Source: Marivita sp. (GTDB taxonomy: Bacteria > Pseudomonadota > Alphaproteobacteria > Rhodobacterales > Rhodobacteraceae). From it: a stretch of DNA of 40,165 nucleotides. This document shows positions 15,740 through 24,249 of this stretch, piece after piece. The number at the start of each line of letters is the position of its first letter. Position 1 is the first letter of the stretch. Location: contig NZ_JAEPMO010000016.1 of the NCBI RefSeq assembly GCF_017643905.1, positions 1-40,165 of the forward strand. Direction: 5' to 3'. Under the pieces are notes generated by a model. The model had not been told where the DNA came from. It did not search any database and saw only the letters and a program-made list of their open reading frames with translations. The position numbers were made by a program, and so were the translations under genes.

Positions 15740-16956
15740 ACACGTCCATCCGCAAACTGAGTGCGCTGGCTCTTGGCATAACGCTGGCCTTTGGCCCTGT
15801 GCAGGTCTCGGCGCAAAACCTGTTTGCCCCGGTCATCCGCGTCAACGACAGCGTTGTCACCGCCTACGAGCTGGATCAGCGCGCCCGCATGCTCACGCTG
15901 CTGCGTGCGCCGGGCGATCCTCAGGAAGTGGCCCGCGAACAGCTCATCGACGACAGGCTGCGGCTTCAGGCGGCCGAAGCGGCGGGGATTGTTCCGTCAC
16001 CCGAAGAGGTTTTGGACGGAATGGCCGAATTCGCAGGACGCGCCAATCTGAGCCGTGACGAGTTCATTCAGGCGCTCGAAGCCAGCGGCGTATCGGCCCA
16101 GACCTTCCGCGATTTCGTGCGTGCGGGTCTGAGCTGGCGTCTTCTTGTCCAGTCGCGTTTTGTTGGCCGGGTGAACCTGTCCGAAGCGGAGATCGACCGG
16201 GCCTTGGGCGCGTCAGGTGGATCTTCGGTGCGCGTGTTGCTGTCGGAAATCATCATGCCAGCGCCGCCGCCGCAGGCAGAAGCCGTGCAGGCACGGGCTC
16301 AGCGGATCAGCCAGATCACGTCGGAAGCCGAATTCTCGGCGCAGGCGCGTCAGTTCTCGGCCACCGCATCGCGCGGAGCCGGAGGCCGCTTGCCTTGGCA
16401 GAACCTTGAAGACCTGCCGCCGGTGCTGCGCCCAATGGTTCTGGCCCTTGCGCCAGGCGAAGTGACCGATCCGATCCCGATCCCCAACGCTGTGGCGCTG
16501 TTCCAACTGCGCGCGGTCGAAGAAACCGACTACACGCCGCCGACCTATTCGGCGATCGAATACGCCGCGTATTACATGCCCGGTGGCCGGTCCGATGCGT
16601 CGTTGGCGCAGGCGCGTGTGCTCGCCAGCAAGGTTGATCGCTGCGATGATCTTTACGGTGTGGCAAAGGGACAGCCCGAAGACGTGCTTGACCGCCACAC
16701 CTTGCCGCCTGCAGACATTCCAACCGATATCGCCTTTGAATTGTCCAAGCTCGATCCCGGTGAGGTGTCCACGGCGCTGACCCGCTCGAACGGGCAGACG
16801 CTTGTCTTCCTGATGCTGTGCGGACGCACCGCTGAGGTGAATGACGATGTCGATCGGGATCAGTTTGCCTTGGGCTTGCGCAATCAGCGGCTTCAGTCGC
16901 TGGCGGAAAGCTTTTTGGCCCAATTGCGCGCCGACGCCCGCATCGTCACGCAATGA
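15727..16956 (+). CDS. surA: SurA-like periplasmic chaperone / peptidyl-prolyl isomerase
   Basis: A 409-residue periplasmic protein. Seen: a signal peptide ending LAFGPVQVSAQ; a SurA_N-type chaperone domain (about 36-165) with NDSVVTAYELDQRARML and REQLIDDRLRLQAAEAAGI; a parvulin domain (about 168-265) with the pattern RGAGGRLPWQNLEDLPPVL; and a C-terminal helix returning to the chaperone core (DQFALGLRNQRLQSLAESFL). Only one parvulin domain is clear, against two in E. coli. It escorts outer-membrane proteins such as the LptD encoded just upstream. It overlaps lptD by 13 bases and pdxA by 4. Confidence 0.9.
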   Translation: MQLLNTSIRKLSALALGITLAFGPVQVSAQNLFAPVIRVNDSVVTAYELDQRARMLTLLRAPGDPQEVAREQLIDDRLRLQAAEAAGIVPSPEEVLDGMAEFAGRANLSRDEFIQALEASGVSAQTFRDFVRAGLSWRLLVQSRFVGRVNLSEAEIDRALGASGGSSVRVLLSEIIMPAPPPQAEAVQARAQRISQITSEAEFSAQARQFSATASRGAGGRLPWQNLEDLPPVLRPMVLALAPGEVTDPIPIPNAVALFQLRAVEETDYTPPTYSAIEYAAYYMPGGRSDASLAQARVLASKVDRCDDLYGVAKGQPEDVLDRHTLPPADIPTDIAFELSKLDPGEVSTALTRSNGQTLVFLMLCGRTAEVNDDVDRDQFALGLRNQRLQSLAESFLAQLRADARIVTQ

Positions 16957-17921
16957 CCGCAGCGCCGATTGCCCTGACCATCGGGGAGCCAGCCGGGATT
17001 GGGCCTGAACTGGCCGGGATGGCGTGGGAGGCGTTGCATGGCGAGGTGCCGTTTTTCCTGATCGGTGATCCGGCGCATTTGCCAGAGGGTATGGACTGGG
17101 TTGAGATCGCGGCACCGGACGAAGTGTCGGCGCGCGGTACCGCCCTACCCGTTCTGCCGCATCGGTTCGAAGGGCCGCGCACACCCGGTCGCCCGCAGCC
17201 TGCACAGGCGAAAGGCGTTGTCGCGGTGATCGAGCGTGCGGTGGCTTTGGCCGCCAGCGGCAAGGCAGGCGGCGTCTGCACCTTGCCGATCCACAAGCAG
17301 GCGCTGCAGGAAGGGGCGGGTTTCGGCTTTCCGGGCCACACCGAATTTCTCGCGCATCTTTGCGAAACAAGCGATGTGGTGATGATGCTGGCCGGGCCAC
17401 AGTTGCGGGTCGTGCCGGTGACGATCCATATCCCGCTGTCAGAGGTGAAGCTGGCGCTGACGCCAGAGCTCCTGGAGACCCGCATTCGGATCACGAACCG
17501 GGCACTTGTGACGCAGTTCGGGATTGCACAGCCCCGACTGGCGGTGGCTGGTCTGAATCCTCATGCGGGCGAAGGCGGGCGCATGGGGCGCGAAGAGATC
17601 GACGTGATCGCCCCGGTCTTGGACCGGTTGCGGTCAGAAGGGATGCGCATCGCCGGGCCCTTGTCGGCGGACACGATGTTTCATGCGGCTGCACGGTCTG
17701 GCTACGACGCGGCGATCTGCATGTATCACGATCAGGCGCTGATCCCGATCAAGACGCTGGATTTCGACAGGGGTGTGAACGTCACGCTGGGTCTGCCGAT
17801 CATTCGCACGTCGCCGGATCACGGCACGGCGTTCGACATCGCGGGAACTGGACAGGCCAACCCGACATCGACCATTGAGGCGTTGCGCTTGGCTTGGCAG
17901 CTTGCAGGCGCTCGATCCTGA
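16953..17921 (+). CDS. pdxA: 4-hydroxythreonine-4-phosphate dehydrogenase
   Basis: A 322-residue enzyme of the DXP-dependent pyridoxal phosphate pathway; it oxidises 4-phosphohydroxy-threonine, the product then condensing with DXP on PdxJ. Seen: start IALTIGEPAGIGPELAG, substrate loop FPGHTEFLAHLC with a metal-binding histidine, GLNPHAGEGGRMGREE, SADTMFH, CMYHDQALIPIKTL with another metal-binding histidine, and the end RTSPDHGTAFDIAGTGQANP. All key residues are present. The ATG overlaps the surA stop (ATGA), and rsmA follows after 81 bases, the familiar surA-pdxA-rsmA order. Length is normal. Confidence 0.96.
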   Translation: MTAAPIALTIGEPAGIGPELAGMAWEALHGEVPFFLIGDPAHLPEGMDWVEIAAPDEVSARGTALPVLPHRFEGPRTPGRPQPAQAKGVVAVIERAVALAASGKAGGVCTLPIHKQALQEGAGFGFPGHTEFLAHLCETSDVVMMLAGPQLRVVPVTIHIPLSEVKLALTPELLETRIRITNRALVTQFGIAQPRLAVAGLNPHAGEGGRMGREEIDVIAPVLDRLRSEGMRIAGPLSADTMFHAAARSGYDAAICMYHDQALIPIKTLDFDRGVNVTLGLPIIRTSPDHGTAFDIAGTGQANPTSTIEALRLAWQLAGARS

Positions 17922-18002
17922 GCCACGCACCTACGGATGGGACGGAATTTGCATATTTATAAACAGAAGAAGCAGGGGTTTGCGCAATGAACAGTCGGTG
18001 TC

Positions 18003-18839
18003 ATGGCGGCAATTGATGGATTGCCGCCGCTGCGTGAGGTCATTGCGACCCACGGGCTGAGCGCCAAAAAGGCGCTGGGGCAGAACTTTCTGCTGGACCT
18101 GAATCTGACCGCCAAGATCGCGCGGCAGGCAGGCGATCTGAGCGGAACCGATGTGCTTGAAGTCGGCCCGGGTCCCGGAGGGTTGACGCGGGGATTGCTG
18201 GTCGAGGGCGCGCGCAAGGTCCTGGCGGTCGAGAAGGACGCACGTTGTCTGCCTGCGCTGGCCGAGATCTCAGACGCGTATCCGGGTCGGCTCGAGGTGA
18301 TCGGCGGTGACGCGCTTGAAGTGGACGCGCTGGCGCATCTGACGCCTCCCATAGCGATCTGCGCCAACCTGCCCTACAATGTCGGAACCGAGCTGCTGGT
18401 GCGCTGGCTGACGCCGCCCACATGGCCACCGGTCTGGACCAGCCTGACGCTCATGTTCCAGAAGGAGGTTGCGCAGCGGATCGTCGCCAAACCGGGGGAC
18501 AAGGCTTACGGTCGTTTGGCGGTGTTGGCGCAATGGCGCTGCGACGCGCATATCGCGATGCACCTGCCGCCCGAGGCGTTCAGCCCACCGCCCAAGGTGA
18601 GTTCAGCAGTGGTGCATCTGCGCGCCCTGCCCGCGCCGCGCTTTGAGGCGGATGCGAAAGTGTTGGAGCGGGTTGTGGCCGCCGGCTTCAACCAGAGGCG
18701 CAAGATGCTGCGCGCCTCTTTGAAGGGGTTGTCGCCCGATATCGAGGATCATCTGAACGCGGTTGGCATTGCCCCAACCGAGCGGGCGGAACGGGTGTCG
18801 CTGGAAGCATTCTGCGCCTTGGCGCGTCAACTGGCCTGA
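18003..18839 (+). CDS. rsmA: 16S rRNA (adenine1518/1519-N6)-dimethyltransferase
   Basis: A 278-residue SAM-dependent enzyme (KsgA) that dimethylates two adenines in helix 45 of 16S rRNA late in small-subunit assembly. Seen: [16 protein letters not shown], the SAM loop [15 protein letters not shown], the acidic SAM ligand [17 protein letters not shown], the catalytic [11 protein letters not shown] and the C-terminal [14 protein letters not shown]. The ribosome site in front of this ATG is weak; a better-placed AGGGG lies before a nine-codon frame that overlaps the start (17987-18016). It is the last gene of the cluster and ends at a strong terminator. Confidence 0.95.
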   Translation: MAAIDGLPPLREVIATHGLSAKKALGQNFLLDLNLTAKIARQAGDLSGTDVLEVGPGPGGLTRGLLVEGARKVLAVEKDARCLPALAEISDAYPGRLEVIGGDALEVDALAHLTPPIAICANLPYNVGTELLVRWLTPPTWPPVWTSLTLMFQKEVAQRIVAKPGDKAYGRLAVLAQWRCDAHIAMHLPPEAFSPPPKVSSAVVHLRALPAPRFEADAKVLERVVAAGFNQRRKMLRASLKGLSPDIEDHLNAVGIAPTERAERVSLEAFCALARQLA

Positions 18840-18864
18840 TCCATACGCTGACATTTCAGAAAGA

Positions 18865-18893
18865 AAAAAGCCGGGGCTGATCCCCGGCTTTCT
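18865..18893. terminator. Bidirectional terminator between rsmA and the DUF4167 gene
   Basis: AAAGCCGGGG and CCCCGGCTTT pair around a CTGAT loop, with A residues on the left and a short T run on the right. It fits the convergent rsmA and DUF4167 genes and can serve both. Confidence 0.85.
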
Positions 18894-18896
18894 GTC

Positions 18897-19481
18897 CTAT
18901 TCTGCGGCGTCTGGCGTCGCCTGCGCCTCTTCGGCTTTTGGCTCTGGCTTTTTGCGTGGCTTGCGAGGAGCGCGTGGTTTCTTCGGCTTTTCCTCGGCCT
19001 TGGCTTCGGGCGTTTCGACCAGACCGCTGTCATTGCTGTCGTCATTGGTGTCGATGACATCGGGCTGAGGCGCATCTGCAGGATCGTTCGAGAACTGGCT
19101 CGGCTCGTCCTGATCCTGACGCTGCGGACGGTCTGCATCGCGCTGCGCCTGCCGGTCGCGGTTTTCGCGTTCCTGCTGTTCGCGGCGCGCGTCCTGTTCG
19201 CGCTCCTGCTGTTCGCGGCGGGCATCCTGTTCGCGCTGTGCCTCGCTCAGCAGACGCATATAATGTTCGGCATGCTGCTGGAAGTTTTCCGCGTTCACCC
19301 GATCATTGCTGAGTTGGGCGTCGCGTGCGAGCTGGTTGTACTTGTCAATGATCTGCTGCGGCGTACCGCGCACCTTGCCCTCGGGGCCGGAGCTGTCGAA
19401 CACACGGTTGACGACATTACCAACGGTGTTCGGACGGTTGCGGTTATTCTTGTTCCGCGAACGTTTGTTTGAAGAACGCAT
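18897..19481 (-). CDS. DUF4167-domain protein, probable RNA-binding
   Basis: A 194-residue protein. Seen: a very basic, Asn/Arg-rich start (MRSSNKRSRNKNNRNRPN), the conserved DUF4167 core GKVRGTPQQIIDKYNQLARD ... NAENFQQHAEHYMRLL (residues 36-78), then a charged disordered tail with an 11-residue unit REQDARREQQE repeated twice in tandem (83-104), an acidic Asp/Asn stretch and a Lys/Pro-rich region (164-183). There is no enzyme motif. The basic end suggests nucleic acid binding, an inference. In alphaproteobacteria this family commonly sits beside prmC and prfA, as here, hinting at a translation-related role. It is 205 bases downstream of prmC, so it may have its own promoter. Confidence 0.85.
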   Translation of the reverse strand: MRSSNKRSRNKNNRNRPNTVGNVVNRVFDSSGPEGKVRGTPQQIIDKYNQLARDAQLSNDRVNAENFQQHAEHYMRLLSEAQREQDARREQQEREQDARREQQERENRDRQAQRDADRPQRQDQDEPSQFSNDPADAPQPDVIDTNDDSNDSGLVETPEAKAEEKPKKPRAPRKPRKKPEPKAEEAQATPDAAE

Positions 19482-19686
19482 CTGTAACTTTCCAGCCTTC
19501 TTTCAGCTGTTTTGCGATTGCTGTGTGCGCTTTGTGCGCGGGTCCTGTGCAAAAGCATTCATGTTTGGGCTTACAATCGCGCGAGAGGGGTGCAAACCAG
19601 CCTCGACCGCTGCAATGTGTCTGAGTAATCACGTCCTCCCCCAGCTTACAAGCAGAATTTACATCAAAGAGTTCGGTTTTTCGCGC

Positions 19687-20517
19687 TTATTGGTCGGTGC
19701 GTGGCAGGTTTGCGCCGGAAACGACCCGATCGCGCCCATCAAGGTCTTGATGAACGTGCAAATCGACCAAACCAGCCCTAGCGAACAAGTCCGATACAGC
19801 AGCAGCTTGGGTTGGTCCGATTTCGACCAACAGGCGGCCTTGAGGATTGAGGTGACGCATCGCATCTTGGGTGATGGCGCGATACGCGGACAGACCATCC
19901 TGTTCGTCTGTGAGCGCCATGCGCGGCTCGTAATCGAGTTCGGGAGCAAGACCTGCCATTTCATCAAGCGCGATATAGGGCGGGTTTGACACGATGAGAT
20001 CATAAGTGCCGGTCACCGAAGAGAACCAGTCGGACACTGCCCAGGAAACCCGATCCGCGACCCCGACCCTGTCGGCGTTGCGTTTGGCGACGGCCAGCGC
20101 TGCCTCAGATAGGTCAGTGCCAATCCCAAGTGCAGCCGGGCGTTCATGCAAAAGCGACAGCAGGATGCAGCCTGATCCGGTACCAAGGTCGAGCACCGTG
20201 TCGAACCTGTGTTTGAGCGCTACTTCCAAAAGCGTTTCGGTATCGGGGCGCGGGTCAAGCACGTCCGGTGTGACTTCAAACTCGTGCATCCAGAACGCGC
20301 GTTTGCCAGAGATGTGGCTGATCGGTTCACGCCGCGCGCGCCGCGCGATCAGGCGTTGTAAATGCGCCACCTGGTCATCGCTTAGCTCTGTCCACGGAGG
20401 GGCGTCGCCCTGCACGATATCCATAAGCGCGCTTGCGTCGCGAGCGGCACTTGGAGAGCCTGCCGCCTCAAGCTGACGAAGTGCGGCCTGCAAGGCGTCC
20501 TTGGGGTCGTGGGTCAC
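19687..20517 (-). CDS. prmC: Peptide chain release factor N5-glutamine methyltransferase
   Basis: A 276-residue SAM-dependent enzyme (HemK) that methylates the GGQ glutamine of release factors and so raises termination efficiency. Seen: N-terminal helical domain, [34 protein letters not shown], the SAM loop [16 protein letters not shown] and the catalytic NPPY in [10 protein letters not shown]. Its ATG overlaps the stop of prfA, whose product it modifies. The C-terminal end [12 protein letters not shown] is typical. Length is normal. Downstream are 205 bases before the DUF4167 gene that show no other feature. Confidence 0.96.
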   Translation of the reverse strand: MTHDPKDALQAALRQLEAAGSPSAARDASALMDIVQGDAPPWTELSDDQVAHLQRLIARRARREPISHISGKRAFWMHEFEVTPDVLDPRPDTETLLEVALKHRFDTVLDLGTGSGCILLSLLHERPAALGIGTDLSEAALAVAKRNADRVGVADRVSWAVSDWFSSVTGTYDLIVSNPPYIALDEMAGLAPELDYEPRMALTDEQDGLSAYRAITQDAMRHLNPQGRLLVEIGPTQAAAVSDLFARAGLVDLHVHQDLDGRDRVVSGANLPRTDQ

Positions 20518-21560
20518 GTCATCTCGGCCAACAGAGTGGCCTGTGCATCCGCGGTGAGCGCGTCGATGATTTCGTCCAGATCGCCAGCCATGACCGCGTC
20601 GAGCTTGTAAAGCGTCAGGCCGATCCGGTGATCGGTCAGACGCCCCTGCGGGAAGTTGTAGGTGCGGATGCGTTCAGAGCGGTCGCCGGTGCCGACCTGT
20701 GACTTGCGGTCGGCAGAGCGTACCGCATCGACTTTTTGCCGTTCCATATCAAACAGGCGGGTGCGCAGGACCTGCATCGCGATCTCGCGGTTGCGGTGCT
20801 GGGACTTCTCGGAACTGGTGACGACGATCCCGCTGGGAATATGGGTGATCCGCACTGCCGAATCGGTGGTGTTGACGTGCTGACCACCCGCGCCAGAACT
20901 GCGCATCGTGTCGATGCGCAGGTCGTTTGCGTTGATCTGGATGTCCACATCCTCGGCCTCGGGCAGAACGGCCACGGTTGCGGCGGATGTGTGGATGCGA
21001 CCACCCGACTCGGTCTCGGGCACGCGCTGGACGCGGTGAACGCCGGATTCGTATTTCAGCCGGGCGAAAACGTTGTCGCCGGTGATATGGGCGACCACTT
21101 CCTTGATGCCGCCAATCTCGGTCGATTGTTCCTCGATGATCTCGAACCTCCAACCGCGCGCCTCGGAATAGCGCTGGTACATGCGAAGAAGGTCACCCGC
21201 AAAAAGCGCAGCCTCCTCGCCACCTGTACCGGGACGGATTTCGAGCATGGCCGGGCGCGCATCAGCCTTATCGCGCGGGAGCAGCGCCAGTTGCAACGCC
21301 CGCTCCACCTCGGGCAGGCGCGCCTTGAGCGCGGGCAGTTCATCCTGCGCCAGTTCCCGCATTTCGGGATCGGACAGCATCGCCTCGGCCTCGGCGATGT
21401 CGGCACGGACCTGTTTCCACTCGGTAATCTGTTCGACGACGGGCCGCAGGTCAGAATATTCCTTGCCGATGGCCGCAATGTCGCCGGACCCTTCGGCCAT
21501 CTGGGCCTCAAGGTATTCGAAACGCGACAGGATCTGGTGCAGGCGGTCTTCGGGGATCAT
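20514..21560 (-). CDS. prfA: Peptide chain release factor 1
   Basis: A 348-residue class I release factor that reads UAA and UAG. Seen: start [34 protein letters not shown], the codon-reading PxT element as PET (181-183) in [15 protein letters not shown], and the peptidyl-hydrolase GGQ at 225-227 in [19 protein letters not shown] seven codons earlier is possible, but homology begins at MIPEDRL; neither has a strong ribosome site. It overlaps prmC by 4 bases. It follows the DUF1499 gene by 37 bases and may be co-transcribed with it. Confidence 0.96.
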   Translation of the reverse strand: MIPEDRLHQILSRFEYLEAQMAEGSGDIAAIGKEYSDLRPVVEQITEWKQVRADIAEAEAMLSDPEMRELAQDELPALKARLPEVERALQLALLPRDKADARPAMLEIRPGTGGEEAALFAGDLLRMYQRYSEARGWRFEIIEEQSTEIGGIKEVVAHITGDNVFARLKYESGVHRVQRVPETESGGRIHTSAATVAVLPEAEDVDIQINANDLRIDTMRSSGAGGQHVNTTDSAVRITHIPSGIVVTSSEKSQHRNREIAMQVLRTRLFDMERQKVDAVRSADRKSQVGTGDRSERIRTYNFPQGRLTDHRIGLTLYKLDAVMAGDLDEIIDALTADAQATLLAEMT

Positions 21561-21597
21561 GCGGTTCTGTCGGGCATCCACGCGGTGTGGTCAAGGG

Positions 21598-22002
21598 TTA
21601 TTGACCCAGCCGCTCCAACCAGCCATCCACGCGGGCCTTGTTTACACCCATGTCGGACTGGCCGAAGCGAAGACGGCCGAAGAGTTCCAGCACGTCCTCG
21701 TTCTGCATCACGGTGGTGTAGTCGGGAAAGCCCATCCATTGCGAGCGGGTGATGTAAGTCACCTTGCCCTCTTCCACGCTACCCGCCAGCACCTCGGTGC
21801 GGGGGGTGGCGAGGATGATGCGGTCGAGTTGGGCAAAGGTGCCCTCTTGCGCCGGGATGCGCCGCCGCACGCCACCTGCGAGATCCTGATCGGACGTCAC
21901 CTTTGGGTCGACATGCCAGACCGCCGGATCGGACGGTGCGAGCCGAATCCAGGCCAGCCCCCCCACAACGATCAATACCAGCGTCCAGAAAAACACTTTC
22001 AC
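21598..22002 (-). CDS. DUF1499 family membrane-anchored protein
   Basis: A 134-residue protein with a single N-terminal membrane helix (VFFWTLVLIVVGGLAWIRL) and a soluble domain probably facing the periplasm. Seen: RTEVLAGSVEEGKVTYITRS, GFPDYTTVMQ and a RLRFGQSDMGVNKARVDGWL end, which match DUF1499 (COG4446). Typical members share the RSRFG/RLRFG-DxGvNrxRV pattern; no catalytic role is known. It lies between agmatinase and prfA on the same strand. The name is a family label only. Confidence 0.85.
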   Translation of the reverse strand: MKVFFWTLVLIVVGGLAWIRLAPSDPAVWHVDPKVTSDQDLAGGVRRRIPAQEGTFAQLDRIILATPRTEVLAGSVEEGKVTYITRSQWMGFPDYTTVMQNEDVLELFGRLRFGQSDMGVNKARVDGWLERLGQ

Positions 22003-22059
22003 GACGTCCTTATCCTTGCCTCAACGGGGCACCTGCCCCTTGATCACGGGTACGTACTT

Positions 22060-23022
22060 TCAGGCGCGGCGGGTCCACCCCCACAAAGACAGAATCTCTG
22101 TCGCGACATGGGCGCCCGCAATCGCCGTGGTCCCCGTAGTATCGAAAGGCGGGCTGACTTCAACCACATCGCCGCCCATCAGTTCGATCCCGGCGATATT
22201 CCGCAGGATGACCGCGATGTCCGCACTGGACGGGCCGCCCCAAACGGGGGTGCCGGTGCCGGGGGCGAAGGCCGGGTCGAGACAGTCGATGTCGAAGGTG
22301 AGGTAGGTCGGGTAATCCTTGAGAATCTCGCAGATTCGTTCCGCCACGGCCTCGGGTCCGATGCGGTGCATCTCGCGCGCGTCGATGATGTTGAAGCCCA
22401 GCGTGTCGGGGTTGTCGGTGCGGATGCCCACCTGAACCGAGCGCGTCGGGTCCACCAGACCCAGCTTGACCGCCTTGTAGAGGAACGTGCCGTGGTCGAT
22501 CCGTTCCATATCGTCATCGGCCCAGGTGTCGGTATGGGCGTCGAACTGCAACAGGCTCAGGGGCCCGTATTTCTCGGCATAGGCTTCGAGGATCGGCAGG
22601 GTGATGGAGTGATCGCCCCCCAGCGTGACCGTCGCGGTATCCTGCGCCAGAATTCCGGCGATGTGATTTTTCAGCGTGTCGGGGAATTCGGACACTTTGG
22701 CATAGTCGAAGGCCAGATCTCCGTAATCGGCAATCGCGAAGTCTTCGAGCACGTTGTAATCCCAGCCATAGGGTTTGTCATAGGGCTGCAGGCTCGATGC
22801 CTCGCGGATGGCGCGGGGGCCGAAACGGGTGCCGGTGCGGTGGGTCACTGCCTGGTCAAACGGCACGCCGGTTATAGCGATGTCCACATCGGTCAGGTCC
22901 TTGGTGTAGCGCCGCCGCAGGAAGGACGTGGCCCCGGCGAAAGCGTTCTCAAAACTGGCGCCTTTCAGGTCGTCGCGGGTGAAGGCGTGGTCGATCTGGG
23001 TTTTCGCGTCTTCAAGCGCCAT
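22060..23022 (-). CDS. speB: Agmatinase-type ureohydrolase
   Basis: A 320-residue binuclear manganese enzyme expected to split agmatine into putrescine and urea. Seen: GVPFDQAVTHRTGTRFGPRAIREAS, GGDHSITLP, the metal motif DAHTDTW, and DIDCLDPAFAPGTGTPVWGG (cited in parts, DIDCLDPAFAPGTG), giving all His/Asp ligands. SGG/GDVVEVSPPFD completes the site. The agmatinase reading is stronger than arginase because of the N-terminal region and the TGTPVWGG loop, but other guanidino substrates (guanidinobutyrate, guanidinopropionate) cannot be excluded. Three bases separate it from the upstream M20 gene. An Orn/Lys/Arg decarboxylase lies about 9 kb away. Confidence 0.85.
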   Translation of the reverse strand: MALEDAKTQIDHAFTRDDLKGASFENAFAGATSFLRRRYTKDLTDVDIAITGVPFDQAVTHRTGTRFGPRAIREASSLQPYDKPYGWDYNVLEDFAIADYGDLAFDYAKVSEFPDTLKNHIAGILAQDTATVTLGGDHSITLPILEAYAEKYGPLSLLQFDAHTDTWADDDMERIDHGTFLYKAVKLGLVDPTRSVQVGIRTDNPDTLGFNIIDAREMHRIGPEAVAERICEILKDYPTYLTFDIDCLDPAFAPGTGTPVWGGPSSADIAVILRNIAGIELMGGDVVEVSPPFDTTGTTAIAGAHVATEILSLWGWTRRA

Positions 23023-23025
23023 GGG

Positions 23026-24186
23026 TCACACTCCGTGCCGGGTTTCGATCAGACGGGCAAAGAAGGACGCGCCGATGGTCGCCACCTCATCGTTGAAATC
23101 GAAGGCCGGGTGATGGCAGGACGGGCCAATCCCTTGCCCCAGAAACAGGAACGCGCCGGGTCGTGCTTCGAGCATGTAGGAAAAGTCCTCGGCCCCCATT
23201 TCCGGGCGCAGGTCGGTGACCGTCTTCGATGCGCCAACGACCTCTTCGGCGATGCGCCCGGCGAATTCAGCCTGCGCCGCGTGATTGACCGTTGCGGGGT
23301 AGTTGCGGACATAGTCCACCTCGACCGCAACGCCGTAGCTGGCGGCCTGCCCTTCAGCAATCTCGGTGATGCGCCGTTCCACCATGTCGCGCAGATCGGG
23401 GTCAAAGCTGCGGACGGTGCCGGACATGCTTATGGTTTCGGGGATGATGTTGGTCGCGGTCCCGCCCGAGATCATCGTCAACGAGACCACAAGCGGCAAG
23501 AGCGGGTCGGCATTGCGCGACACGATGGTCTGCAAGGCCTGCCCGATGGCCAAGGCGCAGGGCATGGGGTCTTTGCAAGCGGACGGATAGGCTCCATGAC
23601 CCCCGACACCGCGCACGGTGATGTGGAAGTCATCCACTGCTGCCATGATCGGGCCGGGCGTGGTGCGCAACTGGCCTTCCTCGGCAAAAGGGTCGGTGTG
23701 CAGCGCATACACCTCTTCGATGCCGAAGCGCTCCATGATGCCTTCCTCGACCATGATGCGGGCACCACCCACGGTTTCCTCGGCCGGCTGGAAGATCAGC
23801 GCGACGCTGCCTTTGAACCTGCGGGTCTCGGCCAGATACCGGGCCGCACCCAGCAGCATCGTCGTATGCCCGTCATGGCCGCAGGCGTGCATCTTGCCGG
23901 GGATGGTCGACGTCCAGTCCGCACCGGTCGTTTCCTCGATCGGCAGCGCATCCATATCGGCGCGGAGACCGGTAACGGGGCCGTCGCCCTGCCCGTGGAT
24001 CAGCGCCACGACACCGGACTGCGCGATGCCCTCGTGGATTTCGTCCACCCCGAAGTCCCGGAGCCGTTCAACAACGAAGGCCGCTGTTTCGTGGCAATCA
24101 AGGCTCAGCTCGGGGTGCATGTGCAGATGCCGCCGCCATGTCTTCATGTCCTCGGCGTAATCCCCGATCCGGTTGATGATGGCCAT
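23026..24186 (-). CDS. M20-family amidohydrolase (hippurate/aminoacylase type)
   Basis: A 386-residue zinc-dependent amidohydrolase. Seen: start RRHLHMHPELSLDCHETAAF, GLRADMDALPIEE, the metal motif KMHACGHDGHTTMLLGAA, FQPAEETVGGARIM with the catalytic Glu pair, ALHTDP, a dimerisation domain with GGHGAYPS, and SCHHPAFDFND near the end. This is the carboxypeptidase Ss1 / hippurate hydrolase branch that hydrolyses N-acyl amino acids or similar amides. Its stop is 3 bases from the agmatinase start, so the two are surely co-translated; acetylated or carbamoylated polyamines are possible substrates, but that is inference. Length is normal. Confidence 0.85.
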   Translation of the reverse strand: MAIINRIGDYAEDMKTWRRHLHMHPELSLDCHETAAFVVERLRDFGVDEIHEGIAQSGVVALIHGQGDGPVTGLRADMDALPIEETTGADWTSTIPGKMHACGHDGHTTMLLGAARYLAETRRFKGSVALIFQPAEETVGGARIMVEEGIMERFGIEEVYALHTDPFAEEGQLRTTPGPIMAAVDDFHITVRGVGGHGAYPSACKDPMPCALAIGQALQTIVSRNADPLLPLVVSLTMISGGTATNIIPETISMSGTVRSFDPDLRDMVERRITEIAEGQAASYGVAVEVDYVRNYPATVNHAAQAEFAGRIAEEVVGASKTVTDLRPEMGAEDFSYMLEARPGAFLFLGQGIGPSCHHPAFDFNDEVATIGASFFARLIETRHGV

Positions 24187-24249
24187 GGGTGGACTCCCTC
24201 GCGCTGATGCCGCATCCCTGCATCAGAGCAGCATTTCACGGGGGCCGCA

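Noticed and set aside
21181-24207. A 1008-codon plus-strand open frame over prfA, DUF1499, agmatinase and M20 genes
   Set aside because: It runs antisense through four recognisable genes, has no domain or sensible composition, and reflects the lack of stop codons opposite GC-rich coding DNA.
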